DNA of 64,000 bases from contig NZ_BBUZ01000022.1 of assembly GCF_001417735.1 (NCBI RefSeq), positions 124,001 through 188,000 on the forward strand. Reading direction: 5' to 3'. Below the pieces are notes generated by a model, which was given only the letters and a program-made list of their open reading frames with translations, did no database searches and was not told the origin of the DNA. This stretch comes from Streptomyces sp. NBRC 110028. GTDB taxonomy: Bacteria; Actinomycetota; Actinomycetes; Streptomycetales; Streptomycetaceae. The position numbers were made by a program, and so were the translations under genes. Shown here piece after piece: positions 48,644 through 56,224 of the stretch (its first letter is position 1; every line of letters starts with the position of its first letter).

Positions 48644-49642
48644 ATGAAGACGTTCATGGTCGAGCGGTACGGCGACGGGGTGCGCGCCGGTGAAAGGCCC
48701 GACCCACGGGTGGGCGCGGACGATGTCCTGGTCCGGGTTCACGCGGCGAGCGTCAACCCGCTCGATCTCAAGCTCCGTGACGGGGACTTCAAGGCGATCC
48801 TGCCGTACCGTCTCCCGCTCATCCTGGGCAACGACCTCGCCGGGGTGGTCGTCCGGGTGGGATCGGCCGTCACGGGATTCGCGGTGGGCGATGAGGTCTA
48901 CGCGCGGCCCGGCAAGGACCGCATCGGCACGTTCGCCGAACTCATCGCCGTCCACCAGGACGACGTGGCGATCAAACCGGCCACGCTCACCATGACCGAG
49001 GCCGCGTCCCTTCCCTTGGCCGCCCTGACCTCATGGCAGGCGCTGGTCGAGCGGGCACAGGTACGGCCAGGGCAGAAGATCTTGATCCACGCGGGCTCCG
49101 GCGGCGTCGGCACCATCGCCATCCAGCTGGCCAAACACCTGGGCGCCCACGTGGCCACCACCGCGAGCACGGCCAAGGTCGACCTGGTCAAGCAGCTGGG
49201 CGCGGACATCGTCGTCGACTACAAGAAGCAGGCTTTCGAGACGGTCCTCGACGGCTACGACGTCGTCCTGGACACCCTCGGCGGTGAGACGCTGGAGAAG
49301 TCCCTGCGGGTACTCAAACCCGGTGGGAAGGTCATCGGCATCGCAGGCCCTCCCGACGCGGCCTTCGCCCGTGAGCTGGGCGCGAACGCGTTCCTCCGGC
49401 TGGCGATGAGCGCGCTGAGCTTCACCACCCGGCGCCGCGCCAAGCGCCGAGGCGTGACGTACTCGTTCCTGTTCATGAAGGCCAGCGGCGACCAGCTGCG
49501 CGAACTCACCCCGCTCATCGACGCCGGGAAGATCCGCCCCGTCGTCGATTGTGTCTTCCCGTTCGAGGAGACCCGGGAGGCCATGGCGTACGTCGAGGGG
49601 GGACGCGCCAAGGCCGGCAAGGTCGTCGTCACGATGACATGA
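48644..49642 (+). CDS. NADP-dependent quinone oxidoreductase-like (MDR)
   Basis: 332 residues, medium-chain dehydrogenase/reductase without catalytic zinc ligands. MKTFMVERYGDGVRAGERPD starts it, GNDLAGVVVRVG and VGDEVYARPGKDRIGTFAEL are in the N-terminal domain, and HAGSGGVGTIAIQLAKHLGA is the Rossmann cofactor loop, followed by the VVDYKKQAFETVLDGYDVVL segment. ATG 48644 has a GGAG site; ATG 48623 is an alternative. It closes the SDR-AKR-MDR run. Confidence 0.9.
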   Translation: MKTFMVERYGDGVRAGERPDPRVGADDVLVRVHAASVNPLDLKLRDGDFKAILPYRLPLILGNDLAGVVVRVGSAVTGFAVGDEVYARPGKDRIGTFAELIAVHQDDVAIKPATLTMTEAASLPLAALTSWQALVERAQVRPGQKILIHAGSGGVGTIAIQLAKHLGAHVATTASTAKVDLVKQLGADIVVDYKKQAFETVLDGYDVVLDTLGGETLEKSLRVLKPGGKVIGIAGPPDAAFARELGANAFLRLAMSALSFTTRRRAKRRGVTYSFLFMKASGDQLRELTPLIDAGKIRPVVDCVFPFEETREAMAYVEGGRAKAGKVVVTMT

Positions 49643-49758
49643 GCGGATGTCTCCCGACCGGCAAGGTCATCGCCAGGCGCCGCAGGTCAGGCTTGCGCAG
49701 GAGGGTCTTCAACTGCTGCTCTTCAAAGTCGAGTGAGCGGCCCTGGCTGGACGACGTC

Positions 49759-49866
49759 TGAAGGGATGCCCCTCAGCGGGTGCGGGCACGTCGCTCACCC
49801 CCGTGTCCGCGTCGGCGGAGGAACTCCAGGGCCCCCGAAAAGTCCCTCATGCCGGAAAGGTGCGCC
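49759..49866. repeat. Intergenic repeat A, copy 2
   Basis: TGAAGGGATGCCCCTCAGCGG (49759-49779) and the block ending ATGCCGGAAAGGTGCGCC (49849-49866) repeat those at 38402-38462, but here they are separated by about 70 bases. The 344-bp gap 49643-49986 also holds the MerR-type promoter at 49949 and, on the minus strand at 49629-49765, a coding-like stop-terminated frame (RSLDFEEQQLKTLLRKPDLR) without a start. Confidence 0.65.
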
Positions 49867-49948
49867 GTACCGCGGCTTGCAACGCCGCGTGTTCGAAACC
49901 TGACAGGGCCCACATGCCCCACGTCTCCGGATTCCGGACCGATGCGTA

Positions 49949-49979
49949 TTGCGTTGGAGCGCACTCCAACTCCTAGGTT
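49949..49979 (+). promoter_or_regulatory. MerR-type promoter with 19-bp spacer and palindrome
   Basis: -35 TTGCGT (49949-49954), 19-base spacer, -10 TAGGTT (49974-49979). The spacer region contains GTTGGAG-N4-CTCCAAC (49953-49970), a perfect inverted repeat. Overlong spacers with dyad symmetry are the hallmark of MerR-family activators such as AdhR/NmlR. The start codon is 8 bases past the -10, so the mRNA should be leaderless. Confidence 0.8.
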
Positions 49980-49986
49980 CGGCCGC

Positions 49987-50997
49987 ATGCGATACATCAA
50001 ACTCGGAACGACCGGACTGGAAGTCTCCGCCATCACCCTCGGCTGCATGAGCTTCGGCGAGCCGGAGCGGGGCGGCGAGCCCTGGTCGCTGGGTGCGGAC
50101 GCCAGCCGGGACATCATCAAGCAGGCCCTCGAGTGCGGCGTCAACTTCCTCGACACGGCCAACGGGTACAGCGCCGGAAGCAGCGAGGAGATCGTCGGCC
50201 AGGCGGTCAAGGACTTCACCCGGCGCGAGGAGGTCGTTCTCGCCACCAAGGTCTGGATGCGGATGCGACCCGGCCCGAACGGCGCCGGGCTGTCCCGCAA
50301 GGCGATCTTCGCCGAGCTCGACGCCTCCCTGAAGCGACTGGGGACCGACTACATCGACCTGTACCAGATCCACCGCTGGGACTACGACACCCCGATCGAG
50401 GAAACCCTCGAGGCGCTGCACGACGCGGTCAAGTCCGGGAAGGTCCGCTACATCGGAGCCTCTTCGATGTACGCCTGGCAGTTCGCCAAGGCCCTGTACC
50501 TGGCTGACCTGAACGGCTGGACCCGGTTCGTGTCGATGCAGGACCACTACAACCTCATCCACCGGGAAGCAGAGCGGGAGATGCTCCCGCTCTGCGCCGA
50601 CCAGGGCATCGGCGTGATTCCGTGGAGCCCGCTGGCGCGGGGCAGGCTGACGCGGGCCCGGGACACCGCCACGGCGCGTGCCGCAACCGACGCGGGCGAC
50701 AAGATCCTCTACCGCGACGAGGACCAGGCGGTGGCCGAGCGCGTCCACGAGATCGCGGGCAAGCGGGGTCTGTCCCCGGCCCAGGTCGCCCTGGCCTGGG
50801 TCATGCGCAACCCGGCGGTGACCTCGCCCATCATCGGGGTCACCAAGCCGGCCCAGCTGGCCGACGCGGTCGCCGCGGTGGACGTCGAACTCGACGAAGA
50901 CGAGGCCGCCTACTTGGAGGAGCCCTACCAGCCGCACGAGGCCGCCTACCTGGCGGAGTCCTTCTACAAGCAGCAGCCTGTGGCGGGCTCCCGGTAG
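49987..50997 (+). CDS. Aldo/keto reductase, MerR-controlled
   Basis: 336 residues. MRYIKLGTTGLEVSAITLGC opens the barrel; FLDTANGYSAGSSEEIVG, VVLATKVWMRM, RLGTDYIDLYQIHRWDYDTP and a late PIIGVTKPAQLADAVAAV supply the tetrad region and the NADPH loop. It resembles YajO-type reductases. The MerR promoter indicates induction by electrophiles or aldehydes (inference). The MerR regulator is not in this window. The leaderless ATG at 49987 is adopted. Confidence 0.93.
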   Translation: MRYIKLGTTGLEVSAITLGCMSFGEPERGGEPWSLGADASRDIIKQALECGVNFLDTANGYSAGSSEEIVGQAVKDFTRREEVVLATKVWMRMRPGPNGAGLSRKAIFAELDASLKRLGTDYIDLYQIHRWDYDTPIEETLEALHDAVKSGKVRYIGASSMYAWQFAKALYLADLNGWTRFVSMQDHYNLIHREAEREMLPLCADQGIGVIPWSPLARGRLTRARDTATARAATDAGDKILYRDEDQAVAERVHEIAGKRGLSPAQVALAWVMRNPAVTSPIIGVTKPAQLADAVAAVDVELDEDEAAYLEEPYQPHEAAYLAESFYKQQPVAGSR

Positions 50998-51164
50998 TCC
51001 GGGCTGCCGCCGGGCCTTCGACGAGTCCTTGGCCTCGGCCTTCACAGCCCTGCGGTCGGCCCGGCGGTGCTTGCGGGCGGTCGCGCGCAGCCGCATGATC
51101 CGCGCGCTGCCCGCCGGCGCGGTGAGCAGGATGCCCCCACCGCGGCCGGCAGCGGGCGACGGGA

Positions 51165-51359
51165 GTGATCCGCGTAAGTCAGCGGCCCGACTGGGCAGTG
51201 GTGCGGATCGAGGCTGAGAACCTGACGGACTGGGCGGTCGAGCGGGGTTTCTCCGGCGGCCCTGTGTTCGACCACCGCGGTGAGGCAGTGACCGGGATTG
51301 TCGCCCTGCGCGACAACCACCGCGGCGGGCACCTGCTCCCGATCTCCTACCCGCGCGCC
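51165..51359 (+). pseudogene. Trypsin-like protease fragment
   Basis: About 60 codons with WAVVRIEAENLTDWAVERGF then SGGPVFDHRGEAVTGIVALR, the catalytic-Ser region of trypsin-like peptidases seen in NACHT/TPR effector proteins (here GG instead of the usual GS/DS). The His and Asp parts and any start are missing. It overlaps the end of the next gene by 13 bases. Nothing else is evident in the gap 50998-51346. Confidence 0.45.
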
Positions 51360-52597
51360 CCTTTACGCCCGTCGCTCTTCAACAGAGGATCACTTCGCGC
51401 GGGCAGCGCGTCGGAGGACCGGCCGCTCGTGCGCAGCCGCTCGACCAGGAGGGGCAGTCCGACGACGACGATCAACCACACCTGCACGTAGAGCCTGTCG
51501 CCCTCCATCGCCAGCGGGTGGGCCGCGGCCGTCAGCAGGCCCGTGCCGCCCACGGCGATCAGGCACAGCGCGATGGGCACCGACCGGCTCATCGCGCCCC
51601 AGACGCCCAACGCCAGGAGGAAGAGCAGGGAGGGAGCCAATGCCTCTCTCTGCAGCCACTGCCACCAGTAGTTGACATCGAGCCGGACCAGCAGCCGCCA
51701 TGGGTGCGTGACTTCGGAGTACGTCCAGTGGAGGGAGAAGGTGTCCTGGAGCGAGGCCTCCAAGCCGGGCAACCGGAGCGCCCTGCTCATCGCGAAGGCG
51801 GCCAGGGACTCGAAGAGCGAGACGATGAGCAGGCAGTGCGTGCCCTTGTGCCGGGCCTGTGGGACGAACATCAGCGCCAGCGCACTCGCCGCCACCAGGC
51901 ATGGCGCCACCAGGGCGAAGCTTGAGTACTTGACCGCGAAACCCAGCGCGAAGGCCCCCACGGACAGCAGAGCCCCCGCGGTCCACCGCCCCTGGTACAG
52001 CCACACCGCGGCGAGCAGCATGGCCACCATGAGGGCAAGGACCGGGCCTTCGGTCATGGGACGGCTGCCCCACAGCCCTATGGGCGTGACGTAGTACAGG
52101 CACTGACCGAGCCATGCCACCGAAGGCGGTGCGCGCAGCGCGCGCAAGAGGACCAGGACCAGCAGCCCTCCGAACGCGGTGAAAGCCAGGGCAACGGCCG
52201 TCAGCCCCGCCTTGGCCCCCAGGAGCCGGACGAACGGCGCGGCCAGCAGTGGATAGGCGGGACGCGCGTGAAAGAGCGCCTCGTACCGCGGATCGCTGGG
52301 GTTGAGCCCCTTCGCATACTGAGTCAGGCACTCCTGGAACTCCTGGCGGCGCACCGGGGCCCGGAACTGGATCTGGTGCAGCATGCGGTTTCGCTGGAGC
52401 ATGGCCGCGGTGTCCGCGCAGTAGGCCCGCAGCGCCTTGTCCTGGGCTTCCCGGTGAGGGGCGCCCAAGAACTCGTACGCCGAGCGGGCGTAGCGGTATG
52501 AGTCATTGGCGAAGCGCGTGCCCGGATAGGCGAAGACGTGCAAGAGCACGAAGACGACGACCGTCAGTAACGGGACGATCCTGTGTATTCGACCCAT
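51347..52597 (-). CDS. GT-C-like integral membrane protein
   Basis: 416 residues with about ten or eleven hydrophobic helices. A first extracytoplasmic loop FANDSYRYARSAYEFLGAPH holds the Asp found in GT-C glycosyltransferases such as polyprenyl-phosphate mannosyltransferases, followed by a 60-residue charged loop. The rest is helical, ending in a basic cytoplasmic tail. It could glycosylate cell-wall or lipid substrates; evidence is fold-level only. The ATG at 52597 has a weak AGGG site. Confidence 0.65.
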   Translation of the reverse strand: MGRIHRIVPLLTVVVFVLLHVFAYPGTRFANDSYRYARSAYEFLGAPHREAQDKALRAYCADTAAMLQRNRMLHQIQFRAPVRRQEFQECLTQYAKGLNPSDPRYEALFHARPAYPLLAAPFVRLLGAKAGLTAVALAFTAFGGLLVLVLLRALRAPPSVAWLGQCLYYVTPIGLWGSRPMTEGPVLALMVAMLLAAVWLYQGRWTAGALLSVGAFALGFAVKYSSFALVAPCLVAASALALMFVPQARHKGTHCLLIVSLFESLAAFAMSRALRLPGLEASLQDTFSLHWTYSEVTHPWRLLVRLDVNYWWQWLQREALAPSLLFLLALGVWGAMSRSVPIALCLIAVGGTGLLTAAAHPLAMEGDRLYVQVWLIVVVGLPLLVERLRTSGRSSDALPARSDPLLKSDGRKGARG

Positions 52598-52685
52598 GAC
52601 GCCCACCCTAAACGCACACAAAAAGGGCAACATCTTCGGATCGTCCACCAGGGTCTTCCGGCCCGCGCCGGGTCTGCCTTTCTCG

Positions 52686-53600
52686 TCACCCGCTCCGCCC
52701 TGCCGCTTGGCGAGCAGGGGGCGGCGGCGTCCGGGCCAGGTCGTGTTCGAGGGCGTCCAGGGCGCGTCGGGCTGCCGTGATGCGCTCGATCAGCAGGCGT
52801 TGGTCCTCCGGGCCGGGAGGGGTCCGCGGGCCTGGCGCGGGCTCCTCCTTCTCCATCTCGCGGGCTTCGTCGAGGGATGTGATGACCACGCCGATGAGGA
52901 CGTTCACCAGGACGAACGAGGCGAGCAGGACGTAGGAGGCGTAGTAGGCGATGCTCCAACGGGAGATCTCCAGGCCCGCGTGCACCGCCTCGCCGATGCC
53001 GTCCAGGGTCATCAGCAGGAACAGGGTGAGGACGGCGCGGCCGATGGAACCGTAGTGCCCCGGGTCCTGGCTGCCGAAGAAGACCCAGCCCACCATCGCG
53101 TACACGTACAGCAGCAGGGCGCCCACGAGCAGGAAGCTGAGCGTGCCGGGCAGGCTGCGGGCGACCGCGGCCAGGACGATGCGGAGCTGCGGCAGGAAGC
53201 GGGCCGTGCGCAGCACGCGGGCAAGCCGCAGCAGCCGCAGCACGGTGGCGTTCTCGCGTACGACGGGAAGGAAGGCACACAGGACCACGGAGAGGTCGAA
53301 GAGGTTCCACGGGTCCTTCCAGAAGTCGGCCGGGCGGTTGGCGTGCACGCCCAGGCGCAGCAGGATCTCGGCGGTGAACGCGGCCAGGCAGGCGTGCTCG
53401 GCGAGCCGCAGCCACCGATGCCACTCCTCGACCAGGCCGGAGTAGGTCTCCACGCCCAGCAGCGCCGCGTTGAGCAGGATGACGGCGAAGACGGTCAGGA
53501 CGAACCAGCGGGCTTCGGTGATGCCGCGGCAGCGGCGTGCCAGCTCCTGCCGGGCGGGCAGGGGCGGCACGGCGGTCGTCTGGTCTTGCTGCTCCGGCAT
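52686..53600 (-). CDS. Voltage-gated ion channel homologue (VIC)
   Basis: 304 residues, six transmembrane helices of a single-domain voltage-gated channel. S1-S3 lie about 32-115; S4 has repeated arginines (LRLLRLARVLRTARFLPQLR, 121-140); S5 and the pore follow; the filter is TLDGIGE at 198-204 in place of the TLESW of NaChBac; S6 is near 218-242. The C-terminal 60 residues include a helical EDQRLLIERITAARRALDAL coiled coil, consistent with a tetramer. Ion selectivity cannot be predicted. Confidence 0.85.
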   Translation of the reverse strand: MPEQQDQTTAVPPLPARQELARRCRGITEARWFVLTVFAVILLNAALLGVETYSGLVEEWHRWLRLAEHACLAAFTAEILLRLGVHANRPADFWKDPWNLFDLSVVLCAFLPVVRENATVLRLLRLARVLRTARFLPQLRIVLAAVARSLPGTLSFLLVGALLLYVYAMVGWVFFGSQDPGHYGSIGRAVLTLFLLMTLDGIGEAVHAGLEISRWSIAYYASYVLLASFVLVNVLIGVVITSLDEAREMEKEEPAPGPRTPPGPEDQRLLIERITAARRALDALEHDLARTPPPPARQAAGRSG

Positions 53601-53690
53601 CCTGCTGCCCTGCTCCTCGGCTCATACGGCATGTCGCGGCCAACCCGGCTGGAAGGAGACCTTGTTGGGCGATGACTCTTCGGGAGAGAC

Positions 53691-53708
53691 TTCTACAGCA
53701 CTGTAGAT
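53691..53708 (+). promoter_or_regulatory. Operator-like palindrome 1
   Basis: TTCTACAGCACTGTAGAT (CTACAG/CTGTAG arms). One of three matching palindromes in the last 11 kb (also 60592, 61961). It lies 22 bases before the TatA-like start, in the position of a promoter. Confidence 0.7.
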
Positions 53709-53730
53709 TGCCATGCGGAGGGCAGACCCG

Positions 53731-53949
53731 ATGTTCGGCTTGAGTGAACTGGCCGTGTTTCTCGTCGTCGCCACCGTGCTCCTCGGGATCAAGAAGCTGC
53801 CCGAGCTGACGCGTTCGGCGGGCAAGGCGGCCCGCATCTTCCGGAGCGAGGCCAAGACGCTCACCGAGCGGGACTCCCAGGGCGCGCGCCCCGGCCGCGT
53901 GGTTTCCGGCACCGTCGTCGACCGGGACGGACCCTCCCCGCGTTCCTGA
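53731..53949 (+). CDS. TatA/TatE-like protein
   Basis: 72 residues starting MFGLSELAVFLVVATVLLGI: one membrane helix then the amphipathic KKLPELTRSAGKAARIFR, as in twin-arginine translocase TatA/E. The C-terminal tail is short and basic/acidic mixed. No tatC is nearby, so it may supplement the housekeeping system or have another membrane role. ATG 53731 has GGAGGGC upstream. An operator-like palindrome precedes it. Confidence 0.8.
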   Translation: MFGLSELAVFLVVATVLLGIKKLPELTRSAGKAARIFRSEAKTLTERDSQGARPGRVVSGTVVDRDGPSPRS

Positions 53950-54035
53950 GGCATCGGGAGCGCTGCCGTCGCGCCGCCCGCAGGTCAGGCTGTTAATTGC
54001 GCAACCCTTAAACTGTCGGCATGGAGACGACCGGC

Positions 54036-54251
54036 ATGACGGAATGGGAGACCGCGGTGCTCGCCGGAGGGCCCGTGGACGGGCTGCGGATGAAGGTCGC
54101 CGGCCGCCCGCGCGTGATCCAGGTGACGCATCCCTGTGAGATGGAGGCCGCGCCGCACGGCGTGCGCGCGGAGGCGGTGTACGTCTACCGCCGCCACCAC
54201 GACGTGACCAGCGAACCGCTGCGGTACGGCTTCGACATCGCCAGCCCCTGA
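54036..54251 (+). CDS. Hypothetical small protein
   Basis: 71 residues beginning MTEWETAVLAGGPVDGLRMK, then RPRVIQVTHPCEMEAAPHGV and AEAVYVYRRHHDVTSEPLRYGFDIASP. The LAGGPVDG start is shared with a set of small Streptomyces proteins. GGAG precedes the ATG. A 10-base element ATTGCGCAAC at 53996 also lies before the promoter of the next divergent pair. Function unknown. Confidence 0.6.
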   Translation: MTEWETAVLAGGPVDGLRMKVAGRPRVIQVTHPCEMEAAPHGVRAEAVYVYRRHHDVTSEPLRYGFDIASP

Positions 54252-54275
54252 CGCGCCCGGCAGGCGCGCGAGGGA

Positions 54276-54563
54276 TCAGTGGGCCTGGTCGCCCCGGGCG
54301 GCCGGGCGTGCCGCCGCCGCTTCCCCGGGCGCGGTTTCCCCGGGCGCGGCTTCCCCGGGAACGGCCCGGACGGCCGGAGGCGCCGATTCGGCCTGCGCGG
54401 CGCCGTCGCCGTCGTCCTTCATGGCCTTGGCCTCGCTCTTGAGGATGCGCATCGACCTGCCCAGCCCGCGGGCGGCGTCGGGCAGCTTCTTCGAGCCGAA
54501 CAGCACGATGATCATGATGGCCACGATCAGCAGGTGCCAGGGCTCCAGTCCGTTGCGGAGCAT
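54276..54563 (-). CDS. TatA-like protein
   Basis: 95 residues. [20 protein letters not shown] is the membrane helix with the FGxKKLP turn, then the amphipathic [20 protein letters not shown], then a Pro/Ala/Glu-rich tail. Second stand-alone TatA within 850 bp of the first. It is divergent from the LCP gene, and again no tatB or tatC is near. ATG 54563 has AAGGGCGGG upstream. Confidence 0.82.
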   Translation of the reverse strand: MLRNGLEPWHLLIVAIMIIVLFGSKKLPDAARGLGRSMRILKSEAKAMKDDGDGAAQAESAPPAVRAVPGEAAPGETAPGEAAAARPAARGDQAH

Positions 54564-54669
54564 TCCGTCCCGCCCTTCTCTGCAATCTTTGCTACATTGC
54601 GCAACTGTACAACTATGCGATGGGGTCAGGCGTCCCCTCCGTATGAGCCGGACGGATGAGGGCCCACGG

Positions 54670-56220
54670 ATGACCACCACCAGCGAGCAGGCCACCCCCT
54701 CCCGCCGTCGGCGCCGGGCGGAACCGCCCCGTCGCGGCAGGGCGAGTGGCAGCCGCGGGGCACAGCGCCGCACACGCCGCCCGCTGCGGACGGCGCTGCT
54801 CATCGTCCTGGCGGTGGCGGTGCTCGGGACGGCCGGTCTGGGCTGGCTCTACCTGAAGCTGAACGGCGACATCGATGTCTTCGACGGGGACGGCCTGTCC
54901 AAGAATCGCCCCGAGGCCGGTTCGTCCAAGGGCACGAACGTCCTGGTCATCGGCTCGGACGCGCGGACCGGCGGGAACAACGCACTGGGCGGTGGCAGCA
55001 AGGACGACATAGGCCGCTCCGACACCGCGTTCCTGCTGCACGTCTACGCCGACCACGAACACGCGATCGCGGTGTCCATACCCCGCGACATGCTCGTCAC
55101 CATCCCGTCGTGCAAGCTTCCCGACGGCACCTGGACCGAGCCTCAGAGCGACACGATGTTCAACGCGGCCTTCTCGGTCGGGCAGACGGAGAAGGGCAAC
55201 CCGGCCTGCACCCAGAACACGGTGGAGGAGCTCACCGGCCTGCGCGTCGACCACACGGTGGTCGTCGACTTCAAGGGGTTCGCCAGCCTCACGGACGTGG
55301 TGGGCGGGGTGAAGGTGTGCCTGCCGGGCGACGTCTACGAGAAGGATCTCAGCCCCCATCGCACCACCCGCGGCAGCCTGCTCTTCAAGAAGGGCGAGCA
55401 GAACGTCTCGGGGCAGAGGGCCCTGGACTACGTCCGCCTCCGGCACGGCATCGGCGACGGCTCCGACATAGGGCGGATCAAGCGCCAGCAGGCGTTCGTC
55501 TCCAGCCTCCTCAAGAAGATCAAGAGCGACGGGTTCACGCCGACGAAACTGCTGCCGCTCGCCGACGCCGCCACCAAGTCCATGACGGTCGACCCGGGCC
55601 TGGGCTCGGCGCAGAAGCTGATCTCGTTCGCGATGTCGCTCAAGGACGTCGACCTGCACAACACCAAGTTCGTCACCCTCCCCTGGCGCTACCAGGGCTC
55701 GCGCGTCGCGCTCCGCGAGCCGGACGCGTCCGACCTGTGGGCCGCCCTCAAGGCCGACCGCACCGTCGACGGGCACGACGCCAGCGGCAAGAAGCGCACC
55801 GGCGCGGCGTCCGCCTCCGCGTCGCCGAGCCCCGGCGAGAACGTCTCCGGGGACGGCATCGATGTCGCGGTCTACAACGGCACGACCACCGGCGGCCTGG
55901 CGTCCACGGCCGCCGCCACCCTCACCGACCACGGCTTCACGGTCACCGGCACGGCCAACGCGAGCAGCCAAGAGCACGCTGCCACGGTCGTCCAGTACGG
56001 CGCGGGTCGGCAGAGCCAGGCCGAGACGGTGGCCAAGCTCTTCCCCGGCGCCCGGCTGGAGTCGATCGGCGGATCAGGCATCAACGTGGTCGTGGGTGCT
56101 TCCTACGCCGACAAGAGTCCTTCGGCGACGTCGACCGCCGTCCCCGGCTCCGTGGCGGACGACGCCCGCTCCGCCGACGACGACCCGTGCTCCGACCTGT
56201 CGTACGGGGCCGGTGGCTGA
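54670..56220 (+). CDS. LytR-CpsA-Psr (LCP) family protein
   Basis: 516 residues. A basic N-terminus, membrane helix at about 41-62, the LCP domain about 90-260 ([56 protein letters not shown] with the Arg residues), then a disordered linker and a LytR_C domain ([20 protein letters not shown] about 400-490). These enzymes attach polymers such as teichoic or teichulosonic acids to peptidoglycan outside the cell. ATG 54670 follows GAGG; it is divergent from the TatA gene. Confidence 0.93.
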   Translation: MTTTSEQATPSRRRRRAEPPRRGRASGSRGAQRRTRRPLRTALLIVLAVAVLGTAGLGWLYLKLNGDIDVFDGDGLSKNRPEAGSSKGTNVLVIGSDARTGGNNALGGGSKDDIGRSDTAFLLHVYADHEHAIAVSIPRDMLVTIPSCKLPDGTWTEPQSDTMFNAAFSVGQTEKGNPACTQNTVEELTGLRVDHTVVVDFKGFASLTDVVGGVKVCLPGDVYEKDLSPHRTTRGSLLFKKGEQNVSGQRALDYVRLRHGIGDGSDIGRIKRQQAFVSSLLKKIKSDGFTPTKLLPLADAATKSMTVDPGLGSAQKLISFAMSLKDVDLHNTKFVTLPWRYQGSRVALREPDASDLWAALKADRTVDGHDASGKKRTGAASASASPSPGENVSGDGIDVAVYNGTTTGGLASTAAATLTDHGFTVTGTANASSQEHAATVVQYGAGRQSQAETVAKLFPGARLESIGGSGINVVVGASYADKSPSATSTAVPGSVADDARSADDDPCSDLSYGAGG

Positions 56221-56224
56221 CGCC

